Shown: in pieces, positions 1-9,832 of the stretch
Position numbering within the stretch: position 1 is the stretch's first letter
How the letters are laid out: each line of letters starts with the position of its first letter
Source: JACVRN01 sp036389255
Lineage (GTDB): Bacteria > Acidobacteriota > Blastocatellia > Pyrinomonadales > Pyrinomonadaceae
Assembly: GCA_036389255.1 (NCBI GenBank)
Contig: DASVQI010000006.1
Coordinates: 310,001 to 374,000, forward strand
Direction: 5' to 3'
Length of the DNA: 64,000 nucleotides
The notes under the pieces: model-generated
Databases searched by the model: none
Seen by the model: the letters and a program-made list of their open reading frames with translations, nothing else
What the model was told of the DNA's origin: nothing
Translations under genes and position numbers: made by a program

Positions 1-1
1 C

Positions 2-157
2 TGGCGAATAGTAATTCTGAAATCAGGTGGCGCTAAAGTTGATGATAGTGACAGAAGCAATAAGAAATTTGATTGCGATCAGAAGCTCAACTCTCAACAG
101 TTAATTGAGGCTGAAGCACAGGCTGCTGCACTGCTGAAGAAGATGAAGAAGCGTTAG
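2..157 (+). CDS. 3' end of an unknown protein, cut by the window edge
   Basis: An open frame enters from the left edge and ends at TAG 155-157, giving about 51 residues. The visible tail is polar and lysine-rich and ends AAALLKKMKKR. No domain is recognisable. The start lies outside the window, so nothing can be said about function. The next gene on the same strand begins 85 bases later. Confidence 0.5.
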   Translation, partial: WRIVILKSGGAKVDDSDRSNKKFDCDQKLNSQQLIEAEAQAAALLKKMKKR

Positions 158-242
158 CGAACAGTTTTCTCAGGGTGCCTTAAATCAATCGGAGTGATAA
201 TCTATTTGACGCAAGAAAAAGTATAGAACTATTCTTGCGCTC

Positions 243-734
243 GTGCCGGAAGAAGAGAACATTAAGCCCAATCTCCTTGGTTTCTTGCGCGCGGTCGGGT
301 CGCATTGGGTATCACTTATGAGTGGCAGCTTTATCACAGTCGCCCTCGGCATGTACGCCTATTTTTCAGGGCAGAACATTCCCAGAGGGATATACATACC
401 CGTCTTAGTTTTCTTTGTGATCTTGGCTTGCTACTTAGCATGGAAAGATTCGCAGACTGAGTTAGCAAAATACGAAAATAAAGAAGCCCACAAACGTGCA
501 TTTTTAATCGAACGGTTAAACCAGTTTATCTCTGAATATAATCAGATTGACGATGGCATAATCAGAGTTTCTTTGGAGAATTCGGGCAGGGGAATGAAAC
601 GCGATGCTTATTACAAGCGAGTAAAAGGTTTTTTAGAACAACATTGGGGCAAAGAGGCAGTAGAAGAGTTTGGTAAACGTAAGACTGCCTTTCTGGAAGA
701 GTTACTTGGAAAGCTCATGGATGAAAGCCTATGA
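243..734 (+). CDS. Small membrane protein of unknown function
   Basis: 163 residues from a GTG start. Two hydrophobic helices are visible, at about residues 20-40 and 47-66, followed by a charged cytoplasmic-looking helical tail rich in E, K and R. I do not recognise the family. It lies between an unknown partial gene and an HNH protein on the same strand, without overlap. The GTG start was chosen because no ATG occurs before the first membrane segment. An integral membrane location is inferred from hydropathy only. Confidence 0.5.
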   Translation: MPEEENIKPNLLGFLRAVGSHWVSLMSGSFITVALGMYAYFSGQNIPRGIYIPVLVFFVILACYLAWKDSQTELAKYENKEAHKRAFLIERLNQFISEYNQIDDGIIRVSLENSGRGMKRDAYYKRVKGFLEQHWGKEAVEEFGKRKTAFLEELLGKLMDESL

Positions 735-855
735 ACCCAACAATCTCTTCTTCAATCAATTCCTTGTATGCGAGCTTCTCGGAATTGATAAGTTTCTCAG
801 CAATGAATTGCGGAACGGATTAGCTTTCGTCAGGTAGATACTCAAAGTAATAAAT

Positions 856-1539
856 ATGGTTACGAAGAACAACAAGCCTATTCCCTCCAAGACTAAAAAA
901 TTAATCTTCCAAGAAGCCGGCAGTTCCTGCTCATTGTGCGGCGAGAGTAATGTAAACGTGCTCGAAATACATCACATTGAAAACCGAGCAGATGGCGGCG
1001 ACAATGAGCCTGAAAACCTAATTTTAGTCTGTTCAAATTGCCACAGCAAAATTACAGGAGGAGCTATCAGCGTTTATGAGGTCTTCAGGGCCAAAATAAA
1101 GTTGCAAAATAAATCACTTGAAGCGAAGGTCGCATCTTTGCCGTCCAATGTGATTCAGTTTGATCGAAGCATAAATAAGGGGGTTGTTGCTAATAATCTA
1201 CGGATTACCACATCCGCAAAGTCGATTAAGATGCAGCCGCCGCCGGGCACAATTGCGGCTAACCGAGACATGCTGAATTATGTCAAACACCTCATTGATA
1301 GGTATAATGAGTTCAAGAAGGCTGATACCAATGTTAGAGACTTCCATTACTCTGTAATCTATAAATCTATCAAAGGGAAATTCAAATGTGATTGGAAATA
1401 CATTCCGATCGAGAAATTTCCTCTCCTGGTTGAGTACCTTCAACAGCGGATTGATGGAACTATTCTTGGTAGAGTACAAAGAAGCAGAGGGCACAAAAGA
1501 TACAGCTCATTTGAAGAATACACCGCTGATTTATCGTGA
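856..1539 (+). CDS. HNH-endonuclease domain protein
   Basis: 227 residues. The HNH fold is visible at about residues 25-65: a CxxC pair (CSLCGES), the core EIHHIENRADGGDNEPENL and a second pair CSNCHS. The paired cysteines should bind a structural zinc and the His-Asn-His residues the catalytic metal. The C-terminal 140 residues match nothing I recognise and may set specificity. Such proteins nick or cut DNA in mobile-element and defence settings. This one has no partner in an obvious operon, so its role is open. Confidence 0.8.
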   Translation: MVTKNNKPIPSKTKKLIFQEAGSSCSLCGESNVNVLEIHHIENRADGGDNEPENLILVCSNCHSKITGGAISVYEVFRAKIKLQNKSLEAKVASLPSNVIQFDRSINKGVVANNLRITTSAKSIKMQPPPGTIAANRDMLNYVKHLIDRYNEFKKADTNVRDFHYSVIYKSIKGKFKCDWKYIPIEKFPLLVEYLQQRIDGTILGRVQRSRGHKRYSSFEEYTADLS

Positions 1540-1670
1540 CATTATCTCATCACTCATTCAATACTACGCCTCAATAGAATGACTTTCATCGTTCTTTGGT
1601 TCTTACACCTTGAGTGCCTTAAGCTCAATGCGAATCAATACGGACGTTAGATTTTCCAGAGAGGGATGAT

Positions 1671-2618
1671 ATGCAACAGAAGGGTTCAATAACAGTGCAA
1701 GAATTTTACGAGCAACAATATCGTGCCCGTAGATATCTGGAGCACGCAAGCGATAAAGAGCTGGAGCAAAGGCTGAGAGATATCATGGCTAATATGACCG
1801 GTCTGAATGAGGCAGGCCAGTTGACCTTCCTTGTAGGAGAGAGGCAATTCGATCATTTGAATATGCTGTTTACGCATGTCTTAACAGAGCATCAAATGCG
1901 CGGCAGGGGATTTTCTCCCGGCTTAATGATGGATGTAATGCTTCCTAATGCTACCGCGCCGGATATCCCAAAGTCTGTTTTGGCTACCAGAGGGAGGACG
2001 CTTCCTAAAGTCGGCACTTATCTAGTCAAATTGGGTAAAGAAGAACATATCCGCGAGGCTCTCGAAGAGGGTAAATTTCTTATCAACCCAGCCTCTACTT
2101 ATGGCGACCCATCATTAAATCAAGCCATAAGAGATGTTGAGCTTGAGCTGGAAGTCCAAGCGCACCCTTCTGATGTCAAAATGGAAGTTTATGACGGGAG
2201 TAGCGGTGCCCTGAAAGCTCCCATTCAGCCAGTCGGAAATGTGACCTACACGCTTAGGTCACGTACCAACTATTACGTCTACTGCATGTCCGCCGTCTAT
2301 GATTATCGTCTCTTTGATGATTTCGGTTATAACAGTTGCTTGATCATCAAAAATCCGCAAGAGTTCATAAAGCGGTTGATTGCAGGATTCAAGACTGTGT
2401 TGCCGGATTGGAATGGCTTTGCCGTTCCCGTCACCTATTACGATCCGTACAATACAACTGTGAGTGAGCTAAATGTATTCTTCTGTAAGCATTTTCGATT
2501 TGCATATCAAAAGGAAGTGCGTGTGATATGGCTGCCGCCTGCGCCGGTGGCTTCGCTTAGCCCAGTTAAGCTTCAACTAGGCAGCTTAAAAGATTGCTGC
2601 GAAATGGTCACTTTGTAA
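1671..2618 (+). CDS. Unknown 315-residue protein
   Basis: Starts at ATG 1671 after a GAGAGGGATGAT ribosome-binding stretch. There is no signal peptide and no membrane segment. The N-terminal third is helical and charged. The middle carries FLINPASTYGDPSLNQAIRD, and the C-terminal half is rich in Tyr and Phe (SRTNYYVYCMSAVYDYRLF and KHFRFAYQKEVRVIW). I cannot assign a family. It is probably cytoplasmic and stands alone, 131 bases after the HNH gene. Confidence 0.55.
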   Translation: MQQKGSITVQEFYEQQYRARRYLEHASDKELEQRLRDIMANMTGLNEAGQLTFLVGERQFDHLNMLFTHVLTEHQMRGRGFSPGLMMDVMLPNATAPDIPKSVLATRGRTLPKVGTYLVKLGKEEHIREALEEGKFLINPASTYGDPSLNQAIRDVELELEVQAHPSDVKMEVYDGSSGALKAPIQPVGNVTYTLRSRTNYYVYCMSAVYDYRLFDDFGYNSCLIIKNPQEFIKRLIAGFKTVLPDWNGFAVPVTYYDPYNTTVSELNVFFCKHFRFAYQKEVRVIWLPPAPVASLSPVKLQLGSLKDCCEMVTL

Positions 2619-2692
2619 AGGACGCATAATTATCTTGTATGATATGAGAGAATGTAGAGGTTATAAGCGGCTGCTTTAAAAGGTAACGAATA

Positions 2693-3211
2693 ATGCGAAA
2701 GATAATCTACGGACTGCTCCTGATTCTAGTGGCCGCAACTGCCGGAGTTGCCCAAATCAACAACTCCGCCCCTGAATACGGCACGTTATTTGACATCAAG
2801 GATATGAGCCGCGTCTATGTTTACTCGGATGATTTAGAGTCGCGTGAACTGATACTCCAAGAATTGAGTAAGGAGCCGAAGCTCCAGGTCGTAGGAAAGC
2901 TTGAAGAGGCGGAGTTCTTTATCTTCTATGGTAGGTCATTCTTTGATACGGGATATAGTTCCTTCGGCGGCATCTTCGGCGGCGTCTTCGGAAATGTGAC
3001 CACGAAGAATACCGCAGAGGTTGGCGAATACTACGTTCTGATGCGTGGTGATAAAATAGAAGGCAACTCGTACCGCCCGCGCATCCTCTGGGGCAAACAG
3101 AATCTGAGGGTCATTCGCGGCAACGCTCTCATAAAGACTAAGCTCCCTGCTAAAGACGTGACTCGTAAATTCATGAAAGAACTGCAGAAGGTGCGTGGTG
3201 ATAAGAAATAA
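2693..3211 (+). CDS. Secreted protein of unknown function
   Basis: 172 residues with a clear signal peptide (MRKIIYGLLLILVAATAGVAQ), so the product is exported. The mature part has a mixed alpha/beta look with a glycine-rich patch (SSFGGIFGGVFGN) near residues 86-98 and a basic C-terminus. No lipobox cysteine is present. I do not recognise a family. It is monocistronic by spacing: 74 bases follow the previous gene and a 470-base empty stretch comes after. Confidence 0.6.
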   Translation: MRKIIYGLLLILVAATAGVAQINNSAPEYGTLFDIKDMSRVYVYSDDLESRELILQELSKEPKLQVVGKLEEAEFFIFYGRSFFDTGYSSFGGIFGGVFGNVTTKNTAEVGEYYVLMRGDKIEGNSYRPRILWGKQNLRVIRGNALIKTKLPAKDVTRKFMKELQKVRGDKK

Positions 3212-3682
3212 ACAGATGCGAGATTTATACACTGGGGTACCCAACAAATCATTCAACCAAGGGAGATTTAGGTTGGCTTTCATTATCAGGATTGAGTGCT
3301 TGATTAGTTGTATAACATCCAATCACATGTATAGAAAGAAACAATTTTACCGTTCTTTTAGATAACTTCTAAAAGCAAATAGGCGCGCGCAAACATGAGG
3401 CCGCACAACTCCTATTCTGTTGGTGCTCACTGTCCTTACCCGGAGCCAATCAGGACTTTGGTTACACCGCAGCCCTGATTCAGTCAGAACAATATCTTAA
3501 TACTCAGCAGTGCAGTCTCACAGGGCAGAATGTTAAGACAAGAGAAGTGATTTCGGTTGCTCAAAGAAATTGTCTTGCGTCCAGACTCCTTGAAGTGATT
3601 ATAATGGCAACCTCCCGGCTGGTACTCTCAATTTCGAATTCGCAAGTACACTATCCGTTTTCGCCGAAAGCGAGGAGGTCAA
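3212..3682. other. Intergenic stretch with no supported gene
   Basis: About 470 bases. I see no conserved coding frame, RNA gene or strong hairpin. It ends with the GAGGAGG ribosome-binding site of the next gene and probably carries that gene's promoter. Confidence 0.4.
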
Positions 3683-5280
3683 ATGAAAGCCCTCACTTTT
3701 CTACTTATCGTTATAAGCGGAACCGGTCTTTATCCCGCTTATGCGCAACGCCGACCGAATCCACCGGCGGCTAAACAGGAAAAGCGCTCTCCGTACGTTT
3801 CCGCCCCATCAGCCTCGATTTAAAGGCATTGCCGCCCAGCTATCGTGGAGCTGACCCAGAAGCTCTGTATAAGAATCTGGAGAAAAGAAAAGGGAGTTCC
3901 GTAAAGGGTGAGTTCGAAACTACGGCAGATTTTAATCGTCGCGTCGCAGCGGAAGGTAAGGCGCCTATATCAGGAAGCCTTACCAAAGATAGCTTGATAG
4001 CCATCCAGGTCAAGGAAGTCACGACACTTTATAACGCGGACAACCAGGAGATGGGTGTAACTATCAAGCTTAGCGTGCCGATAGTAGGGGTAAAGCCGGC
4101 ACCGAGACTAAGAACCGTCAGGGCCAAAGAAGAACTTTCCCCGACGGAGACCTATATCGGCACAAACGCGATGGGGGCGCGCACCAGAGTCGAAAAAACC
4201 AGGGCCTGGATATATGAATTGATAATTACGAACTACGCATCATTTACGCAGGGTGCCGACAAGCTAAGTTACAACATCAAGATGGACGTCCCGACAGCCA
4301 TGCGAGCCAAGAAGACTCTGGGCGCGTTAGCGATAATTAAACTGAAGGAGCCTTACATCCGGGAAGGTTTTCTAAGTAGTAAACCTACTATTGCCGACCC
4401 CAATGATGTATTTGCCGTATACGAATATCTCAACGCACGCTTGATTGAGCTTTGGGTTTATGACGTCGAGACAGGCCAAATCTGGTTAAAGCAACCGGCT
4501 ACCGCACCCGATGCTCCCGAGGCGGAATATAAGGACATACGGGAAGAGCAGATTGAAGCGCTTAAAAGACAGAATGAGAAATTAGAAAGCCTGATCAAGG
4601 AGCAAGAGAAGCAGGCTAACAGCCTTTCAGAATTAAACAATCTTGCCGTTGCGAGTAATCGTGCCGACAATCGGCGCTCGCAGTTACGTGACGTTCAGAG
4701 CAAAGAGGCTGACTTGCAGGCCCGGCTTGAACAGATTGATTTTGATCTGCGCCCCGAAAATTTAGAGCGCACCGCTCAGACTTATGGATCGAAGCTCCCC
4801 GCCGAGGCTCGCGAAGAACGGCGACGCCAACTGGAAACGGAGCGGGATCGTGTCCAGTCACAGCTTAAACTGTTGGCTGAGAGCCGCACACGCCTTGAGA
4901 CGGCTATCGCCGAGGCGGACGCAGAAGCCGACCGTGCGCGCGGCACCCTCGACGGAGACACCCAGGTAAAGCCTGGTGATTCTAAACAAACTGCTGGAGA
5001 CGCGCCTATTGAAATGGGCGCTTTAGATGATCGGGTTGTAAAAAAGCCGCTCCCTCAATACCCGGCGACAGCCCGTGCAGCTCGCATCACTGGCGTTGTC
5101 ATTGTTCACGTAGTCGTAGATGAGCAGGGGAAGGTTATCTCTATACAATCTTCAAGCGGCCCGGCTCTACTACGCCTGGCCGCCGAGACGGCGGCGCGAG
5201 AGACTGTGCTGAAACCGGTAGAGGTAGAAGGAAAACCTGTAAAGATATCTGGGACATTGACCTTTGAATTTAAACTTTAG
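3683..5280 (+). CDS. Secreted coiled-coil protein with C-terminal TonB domain, frameshifted
   Basis: ATG 3683 follows a strong GAGGAGG site and begins a signal peptide (MKALTFLLIVISGTGLYPAY). That frame stops at 3822, while the main body (PPSYRGADPEALYKNLEK onwards) is open in a frame that needs one extra base between about 3780 and 3829. I therefore join both parts. The body has an unknown N-terminal region, a long coiled coil (about residues 225-375 counted from 3829) and a typical TonB_C domain (PLPQYPATARAARITGVVIV to the end). TonB_C domains contact outer-membrane receptors or peptidoglycan-linked partners in the periplasm. The break could be real or a sequencing error. Confidence 0.7.
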
Positions 5281-5372
5281 TTTCTAAACGTCAGGCAAAA
5301 TCGTATCTAGAACTGACGTGAACTGTTAACCTCAACCCAATTCGCTAATATCAGTTTGAGAGATTAGTCACT

Positions 5373-5948
5373 ATGTTCAATATCACTCGTTCGTTAATTA
5401 CCGCTTTTCTTATTTTCATTTTTGCCTTGAACAACCTAATAGCAGCTCAGGAGTCAGAGCAAGAAGCTTATAGCCAAGCCTTGCCCCAACTGACACGGTT
5501 AATGGGTTCGGAGAAGGCGGCCAGAGAGCATCTCTCCCAGTTGTGGGCATTCTCTCGTCGAGCAGATCGCTCCTTCGTGGGGCTTGCCCGGCTTACACAG
5601 CGAGTTCAGGTGGCCGGGGTGAACGGCGATTACTTTCTCCAAACGACCTATGCCTGCGGAGAAATTGCCGCAGCGCTTGGCGCGGATGACTCGGAGTATT
5701 TTTCAATCATGCTGGTCATCTTTGATATGAAGCTAAAGAACGTCAGCGCATATTCAGGACTTGAGTCTCTAGTGCAAATGAGCGTGCCGGCTTACAGACT
5801 ACTTGCTAGGGCCATAGGTAAAAGCGAGGAATTTACAAAGAGGCTTGTGAGGCAGGATAAAGCTCGGGTCGATGTTGCCGCCGATGCCCTGCTGGCAATG
5901 ATGACAGATGAATATCGTGGTTCGATAGACGGTCGGAAGAAGAAATAA
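5373..5948 (+). CDS. Secreted helical protein of unknown function
   Basis: 191 residues. The N-terminal signal peptide runs to about residue 26 (LIFIFALNNLIAAQ). The mature part is mostly helical (repeated Ala/Leu/Glu runs) and ends in a basic RKKK tail. No family is recognised. It follows the TonB-C gene by 92 bases on the same strand and could share its transcript, since both products are exported. Confidence 0.55.
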   Translation: MFNITRSLITAFLIFIFALNNLIAAQESEQEAYSQALPQLTRLMGSEKAAREHLSQLWAFSRRADRSFVGLARLTQRVQVAGVNGDYFLQTTYACGEIAAALGADDSEYFSIMLVIFDMKLKNVSAYSGLESLVQMSVPAYRLLARAIGKSEEFTKRLVRQDKARVDVAADALLAMMTDEYRGSIDGRKKK

Positions 5949-6195
5949 GAGGCGAGCTTAAGGTTCAATCTAGCTGGCACTCACAATTTCAAACCAACAG
6001 ATGTTTGAATTTCAATTCGACTTAAAATGTGAATACACTGTTGCCCGAACTGCGATCCTAACTTCTGTTAGGGTAGCGAAGAAGGTAAACAACTACTCGA
6101 AGTCATTGAGAAGCACCTTGGAAAAAGTCAGTGTGAAATAAATACAACTTAACAGAACACATTATTAAATCTCGTAAGAAAATAGGAGACGAGAA

Positions 6196-6512
6196 ATGAA
6201 CACCATAAAGCGCGTAACTCTTGAAAGCCCGGCAGGCCGGGGAAAGTCTTTGAAGAAGAGCGATACATTTGCGACGTCGAATATTCATTACAAGTTACCC
6301 AGATAATGACAAGGGTACCAATCCCCATGGAACCTGATGAGTGGGTAAGAGGTAATATCTCAATCGATGGTTACATTCGAGCAGGACAAAGAGAGCTCCA
6401 AAACGTGATGATGAATCGGCTAATACTGCAACTTAATGATGGCCGGCGAATTGAGTTCTTTGTAACTAATAGCGGGACGGGTAGTGTGAAGTGCAGCGGG
6501 GACTTTTTTTAG
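6196..6512 (+). CDS. Small unknown protein, split by a 1-nt frameshift
   Basis: ATG 6196 follows AGGAGACGAGA, a good ribosome-binding site, and reads MNTIKRVTLESPAG before going out of frame. After the run of G at 6238-6242 the conserved-looking frame is the one that gives GKVFEEERYICDVEYSLQV and continues to TAG 6512 (SVKCSGDFF). Adding one G restores a product of about 105 residues. The restored protein is beta-rich with no signal peptide. The family is unknown. A lost base in a homopolymer is the simplest explanation. Confidence 0.5.
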
Positions 6513-6583
6513 CTGCAGGAAGAATCGCTGCCGGTCACGCTACTGCGCAGTCTATTTACTCATCGAGAATTGCATTAAATCCT

Positions 6584-7228
6584 ATGCAAATATTCATCCT
6601 CAGAAAAGGCCAGCAGTACGGCCCATACACCATTGAGCAAGTGAATGGGATGCTGGCATCATTTCACCTCAACCTCAATGACTTCGCCTGGCATCAAGGC
6701 TTACCCGGCTGGACTCTGCTCAAGAATGTAGCCGGGGTAAACCAGAATTCCCCATATCAGCCAGCAGGTACAATCATGTCGGCAGGCGGCGTTAATGGCC
6801 AACTTACTTTATTTGCCGATAAGGTTCGCATCAGTCGAAGCGGGTTGTTGGCTGTAATGACTCAGGGGCTAAAAGGGGATAAGGAGATCTTGCTTTCCAG
6901 CATTACCTCCATCCAGTTCCGCCAGGCGAATGCTCTTACTAATGGATACATCCAGTTTACGTTTGCTGGCAGCGGCGAAAATAAGAGAGGTCTGCTGGAT
7001 GCTACTAAAGATGAGAACACGGTGATGTTCAAGTCGTCGCAGCAAGGTGAGTTTCAAAGGATGAAGGCCGCTATCGAACAAAAAATCGCTGAGCTGAGAC
7101 GGCCCCGGGCAATCGTGGCTCAGTTCTCACCCGCGGAGGAGTTGGAAAAATTGGCGTCGCTGAAAGAGCGGGGAATCATCACGGAAGAAGAGTTCAATAT
7201 CAAAAAGAAGCAGCTACTCGGATTATAG
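6584..7228 (+). CDS. GYF_2 / PH-like / SHOCT domain protein
   Basis: 214 residues from ATG 6584. The longer upstream frame runs through the previous gene and is unlikely to be used. The N-terminus is a GYF_2 domain (FILRKGQQYGPYTIEQVNGM with W..GLPGW). The middle is a PH-like (bPH/DUF4429-type) beta domain from about residue 65 to 150, and the C-terminus is a SHOCT motif (LKERGIITEEEFNIKKKQLL). GYF_2 domains bind proline-rich partners and SHOCT motifs are oligomerisation or anchoring tails. The domain calls are from motif recognition; the biological role is unknown. Confidence 0.7.
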   Translation: MQIFILRKGQQYGPYTIEQVNGMLASFHLNLNDFAWHQGLPGWTLLKNVAGVNQNSPYQPAGTIMSAGGVNGQLTLFADKVRISRSGLLAVMTQGLKGDKEILLSSITSIQFRQANALTNGYIQFTFAGSGENKRGLLDATKDENTVMFKSSQQGEFQRMKAAIEQKIAELRRPRAIVAQFSPAEELEKLASLKERGIITEEEFNIKKKQLLGL

Positions 7229-7306
7229 GTCTATCAGCATTCATAATTTCCCAACAGGCAGTGGAAGCAAAGCCTTAAAGCGCGAAGCGGGAATGGGTAG
7301 AAGTAC

Positions 7307-7675
7307 TTAACGCCGGCGCTTTCGGCTGATTGCAAGGGCGGGTCCTAAACGATGCTCCACCTCTTTCTCTATCGCCTTCTTGTCAGGCGCAGATAGATGT
7401 GGTTTCAATTGCCTGACGTTAGAGCCCGAGTTGAGTAACGCCTCAATCAAGGGGGAACGAAGTTGCTTAGCGGTGCTCAGGCTGAAAGGCACACATTCTC
7501 TGCAACAGGGTGAGATTCTTATCCCGGCTAGTTCCCCTCTGGTAAATAACTCGCTTTCTTTAATCTCTGCGCCGCATCGTGTGCAGAGCAAAGGCCTCAG
7601 CGCACGATAGACAGAGACCTCTCTGCCTTTAGCATTTTCTGCGTGTCCTACTATTTCACTGATAGAAGCCTTCAT
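7307..7675 (-). CDS. Small zinc-ribbon-like protein
   Basis: 122 residues. A metal-binding cluster is visible at about residues 31-60: CTRCGAEI, then PCCRECVPF, suggesting a zinc ribbon. The C-terminal half is basic (AISRKRRR at the end), fitting nucleic-acid contact. It lies 16 bases downstream of the XRE regulator on the same strand, so the two are probably co-transcribed and under the same operators. No family name can be given. Confidence 0.55.
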   Translation of the reverse strand: MKASISEIVGHAENAKGREVSVYRALRPLLCTRCGAEIKESELFTRGELAGIRISPCCRECVPFSLSTAKQLRSPLIEALLNSGSNVRQLKPHLSAPDKKAIEKEVEHRLGPALAISRKRRR

Positions 7676-7691
7676 TAGATCCAGCCTTTAG

Positions 7692-8012
7692 TTACTTCGG
7701 CCTGCGATGCCCTACACACTCTTTCCGCTTTATTCCTTCATGCCTCTTTGGACTTGGCATAACTGATGGTAGATCGAGGCTGTCATCAATCAGAACTTCA
7801 ACAAGTATGTTCGCTGCGCGCGCATAACAAAGTAGGACATGGAGTGGCGGTTCTCTTTGATCAAGTTCATATGTACTAATGTCCTGCTGGACAATCTTAT
7901 CCGACAAGCCCATCCTGCGAATAAGTTCATTCTGGCTAAGTCCTAAAGTCTTTCGGATGAAAAGTAGCTTCTCGGCCAAATGAACTGGCCTTTCACGTTC
8001 TGCTTTACCCAT
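7692..8012 (-). CDS. XRE-family helix-turn-helix regulator
   Basis: ATG 8012 (MGKAERERPVHLAEKL) is preferred because GGGAGGAG lies 9 bases upstream and the longer frame would run into the operator region. The HTH is at about residues 12-65 (RKTLGLSQNELIRRMGL ... ISTYELDQREPPLHVLLCYA). It is a clear paralogue of the regulator at 15623-15943: both share LSQNE, REPPL.VLL.YA and a basic tail. Two palindromes just upstream make autoregulation likely. It sits at the left of the mobilization region and may control it. Confidence 0.8.
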   Translation of the reverse strand: MGKAERERPVHLAEKLLFIRKTLGLSQNELIRRMGLSDKIVQQDISTYELDQREPPLHVLLCYARAANILVEVLIDDSLDLPSVMPSPKRHEGIKRKECVGHRRPK

Positions 8013-8059
8013 GCCGGGAATCTCCTCCCGACATGACAACCGACGTTTCCGCCTTGAGG

Positions 8060-8079
8060 GTAACACTAAATATTGTTAC
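8060..8079. promoter_or_regulatory. Candidate operator 1 upstream of the XRE gene
   Basis: Inverted repeat with arms GTAACA / TGTTAC around an 8-base AT-rich centre, 48 bases upstream of the XRE start. Its centre resembles operator 2 (ATATTGT half-site). Confidence 0.5.
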
Positions 8080-8088
8080 TCTGTGGCG

Positions 8089-8110
8089 GCTCACAATATT
8101 TATTGTGAGC
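8089..8110. promoter_or_regulatory. Candidate operator 2: perfect 10-bp palindrome
   Basis: Arms GCTCACAATA and TATTGTGAGC separated by TT form a perfect inverted repeat. It lies about 80 bases upstream of the XRE start and 210 bases before the divergent gene at 8320, a typical position for a dimeric HTH repressor site. Confidence 0.65.
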
Positions 8111-8319
8111 TTGAGGTTCAGACCCTGCTCCGCCCGGAAACCTAAACACAAGGTCTCGGCGGCAGATCTCATCATCCGCGGGTCTGTGGAATAGCTTTAG
8201 GCAATGGTCACGGCCGAATTGTCAAAGATAATAAGGAGTAAAGATACCAGAGCGGAGTCCGAATGTGCCATCCCTCATTCTCTAGGAGTTCCGATCCTTC
8301 AAGGTGAAAGGAGAATACA

Positions 8320-9048
8320 GTGAACATGCTACTTGGCGTCAAATCCTCGATTTCAAGTCTCCAGCAGTTGAGCCTTACGTTCGGGTGCATAGTCATAGTC
8401 TTCTGTCTCTTACTGCTAAGTGCCTCTATCGTCTTCGCACAAACTGCAACAACGTCAGGTAAATCACCTGCGGCCGCAGGGCTCAATAGATGTCCGATTA
8501 AGGTGGCACAACTACTCCCCCTGCGGGGATTCAGTCTGGGCATGAGTCCGACTGATCTGGCTCGCCGATTTCAAGGCACCCCTCCGCCCCTCTCACGGCA
8601 AGACGCGTCAGGAATACGCACTATGGAATTGAGGCTCTCGCGGCCACAGGATCCGCGGGGATCCACAGGCCTGGACAAGCTGGAGTTCAGATTTTTTGAC
8701 GAGCGCCTGTACCAGATAAGGGCCTATTACTCGGTCGGCAAAGAGTGGAAACAGCGGCCCATGACTGAATTCGCGGGAACCATAAGCAAAGGACTCGGTG
8801 TCGATGCGGTATGGACTCAAAGGGACGAGAAAGAGTTCATCATACCTTGCGGTGATGTGCGCCTGGATCTCTCAATTGATGACGATTCATACATGCTTAT
8901 GGGGGCGTCCAGCAAAATGCCTATAGAGGAAGCTATGTTCACTCTTACGGACACGGCTGCAGAGGCACAAACCAAAATACAGCGCGAGAAGAGCCGGGAA
9001 CTAGAAAGGCAGAGGGATGCCGAGAAGAGAAAGATCTTCAAACCGTAG
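8320..9048 (+). CDS. Secreted protein of unknown function
   Basis: 242 residues. A GTG start is chosen because AAAGGAG lies 7 bases upstream; ATG 8326 is the alternative. A long hydrophobic signal sequence (CIVIVFCLLLLSASIVFAQ) ends near residue 41. The mature domain begins with a GFSLGMSPTDLARRF pattern seen in many exported proteins of unknown function and ends in a charged helix (KSRELERQRDAEKRKIF). No enzymatic motif is visible. Confidence 0.6.
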   Translation: MNMLLGVKSSISSLQQLSLTFGCIVIVFCLLLLSASIVFAQTATTSGKSPAAAGLNRCPIKVAQLLPLRGFSLGMSPTDLARRFQGTPPPLSRQDASGIRTMELRLSRPQDPRGSTGLDKLEFRFFDERLYQIRAYYSVGKEWKQRPMTEFAGTISKGLGVDAVWTQRDEKEFIIPCGDVRLDLSIDDDSYMLMGASSKMPIEEAMFTLTDTAAEAQTKIQREKSRELERQRDAEKRKIFKP

Positions 9049-9252
9049 GCACGAAGCTTCCTGTCTGGAAGCACTTCTCTTTTCGACAGCGTATAGCTTG
9101 TTCAAAGGGAGATGGCGGGCAAGAAGAATGGCAATTATCTCCGCCATAGTGATATTCCCGCTATGACAGCCTAGCTGCATGCAGCCTGTACTCTTCCGAA
9201 GATAAGTGAAGACAAGCTTCTCTCAATAATCAAAATCCTCCTGATTTAACTT

Positions 9253-9777
9253 ATGGCCAAAATGCAGGCGTCAGACTTAAAGGAAGAGCGAACAGAACTC
9301 CTTAATAAGAGATTCAGGATAACTATGGATTTCACGATGACAGTCTGCGAGATAACTTATGAATCGCTGAGAAAGCACTTTCCCTCAAGCACTGAATTTA
9401 CTCCTCATATACTGGAATGCGCCAGAAGAGATAATCATCTGCTTTTGTCTGTCTTCAAGAATAAGAAGTTATTGAAGAAGGTGATAATAAGTCTTCTGGT
9501 GGATGAAGCAAAGGCTCGAATGGACGAAGAGCAGGATAACGTGTTCGGGATGGAGGAACTGGAAGATATTCTGAAGCCGATTTATACCGAGATGGATAGA
9601 GAGGATGTCGAATACATTCAGAGTTTTCTTGAAGAAAATTGCTTCATTGATGGGATAGATCTGTTTTGGAGAAGCTTCGATATCAAGTGTGCGAAGGCAG
9701 ATATCGAAGAGGTGCAAGTGTTCATAGAGGGAGATGTAAAGAAGAAAACAGAACTATCACGTCTGATTACGTTATGA
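9253..9777 (+). CDS. Unknown acidic cytoplasmic protein
   Basis: 174 residues with no signal or membrane segment. Mostly helical, with an acidic stretch (MDEEQDNVFGMEELEDIL). No motif recognised. It is followed 55 bases later by the Rep-like gene on the same strand and could belong to the same mobile-element module. Confidence 0.5.
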   Translation: MAKMQASDLKEERTELLNKRFRITMDFTMTVCEITYESLRKHFPSSTEFTPHILECARRDNHLLLSVFKNKKLLKKVIISLLVDEAKARMDEEQDNVFGMEELEDILKPIYTEMDREDVEYIQSFLEENCFIDGIDLFWRSFDIKCAKADIEEVQVFIEGDVKKKTELSRLITL

Positions 9778-9832
9778 CAGCTCGTTCGCCGGTTCAAAAG
9801 ATCAACTCATAGTCTGAGATAGAGAATATCCA

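Noticed and set aside
3547..3774. 75-codon plus-strand frame before the TonB-C gene
   Set aside because: It overlaps the signal peptide of the TonB-C gene in another frame and has no support.
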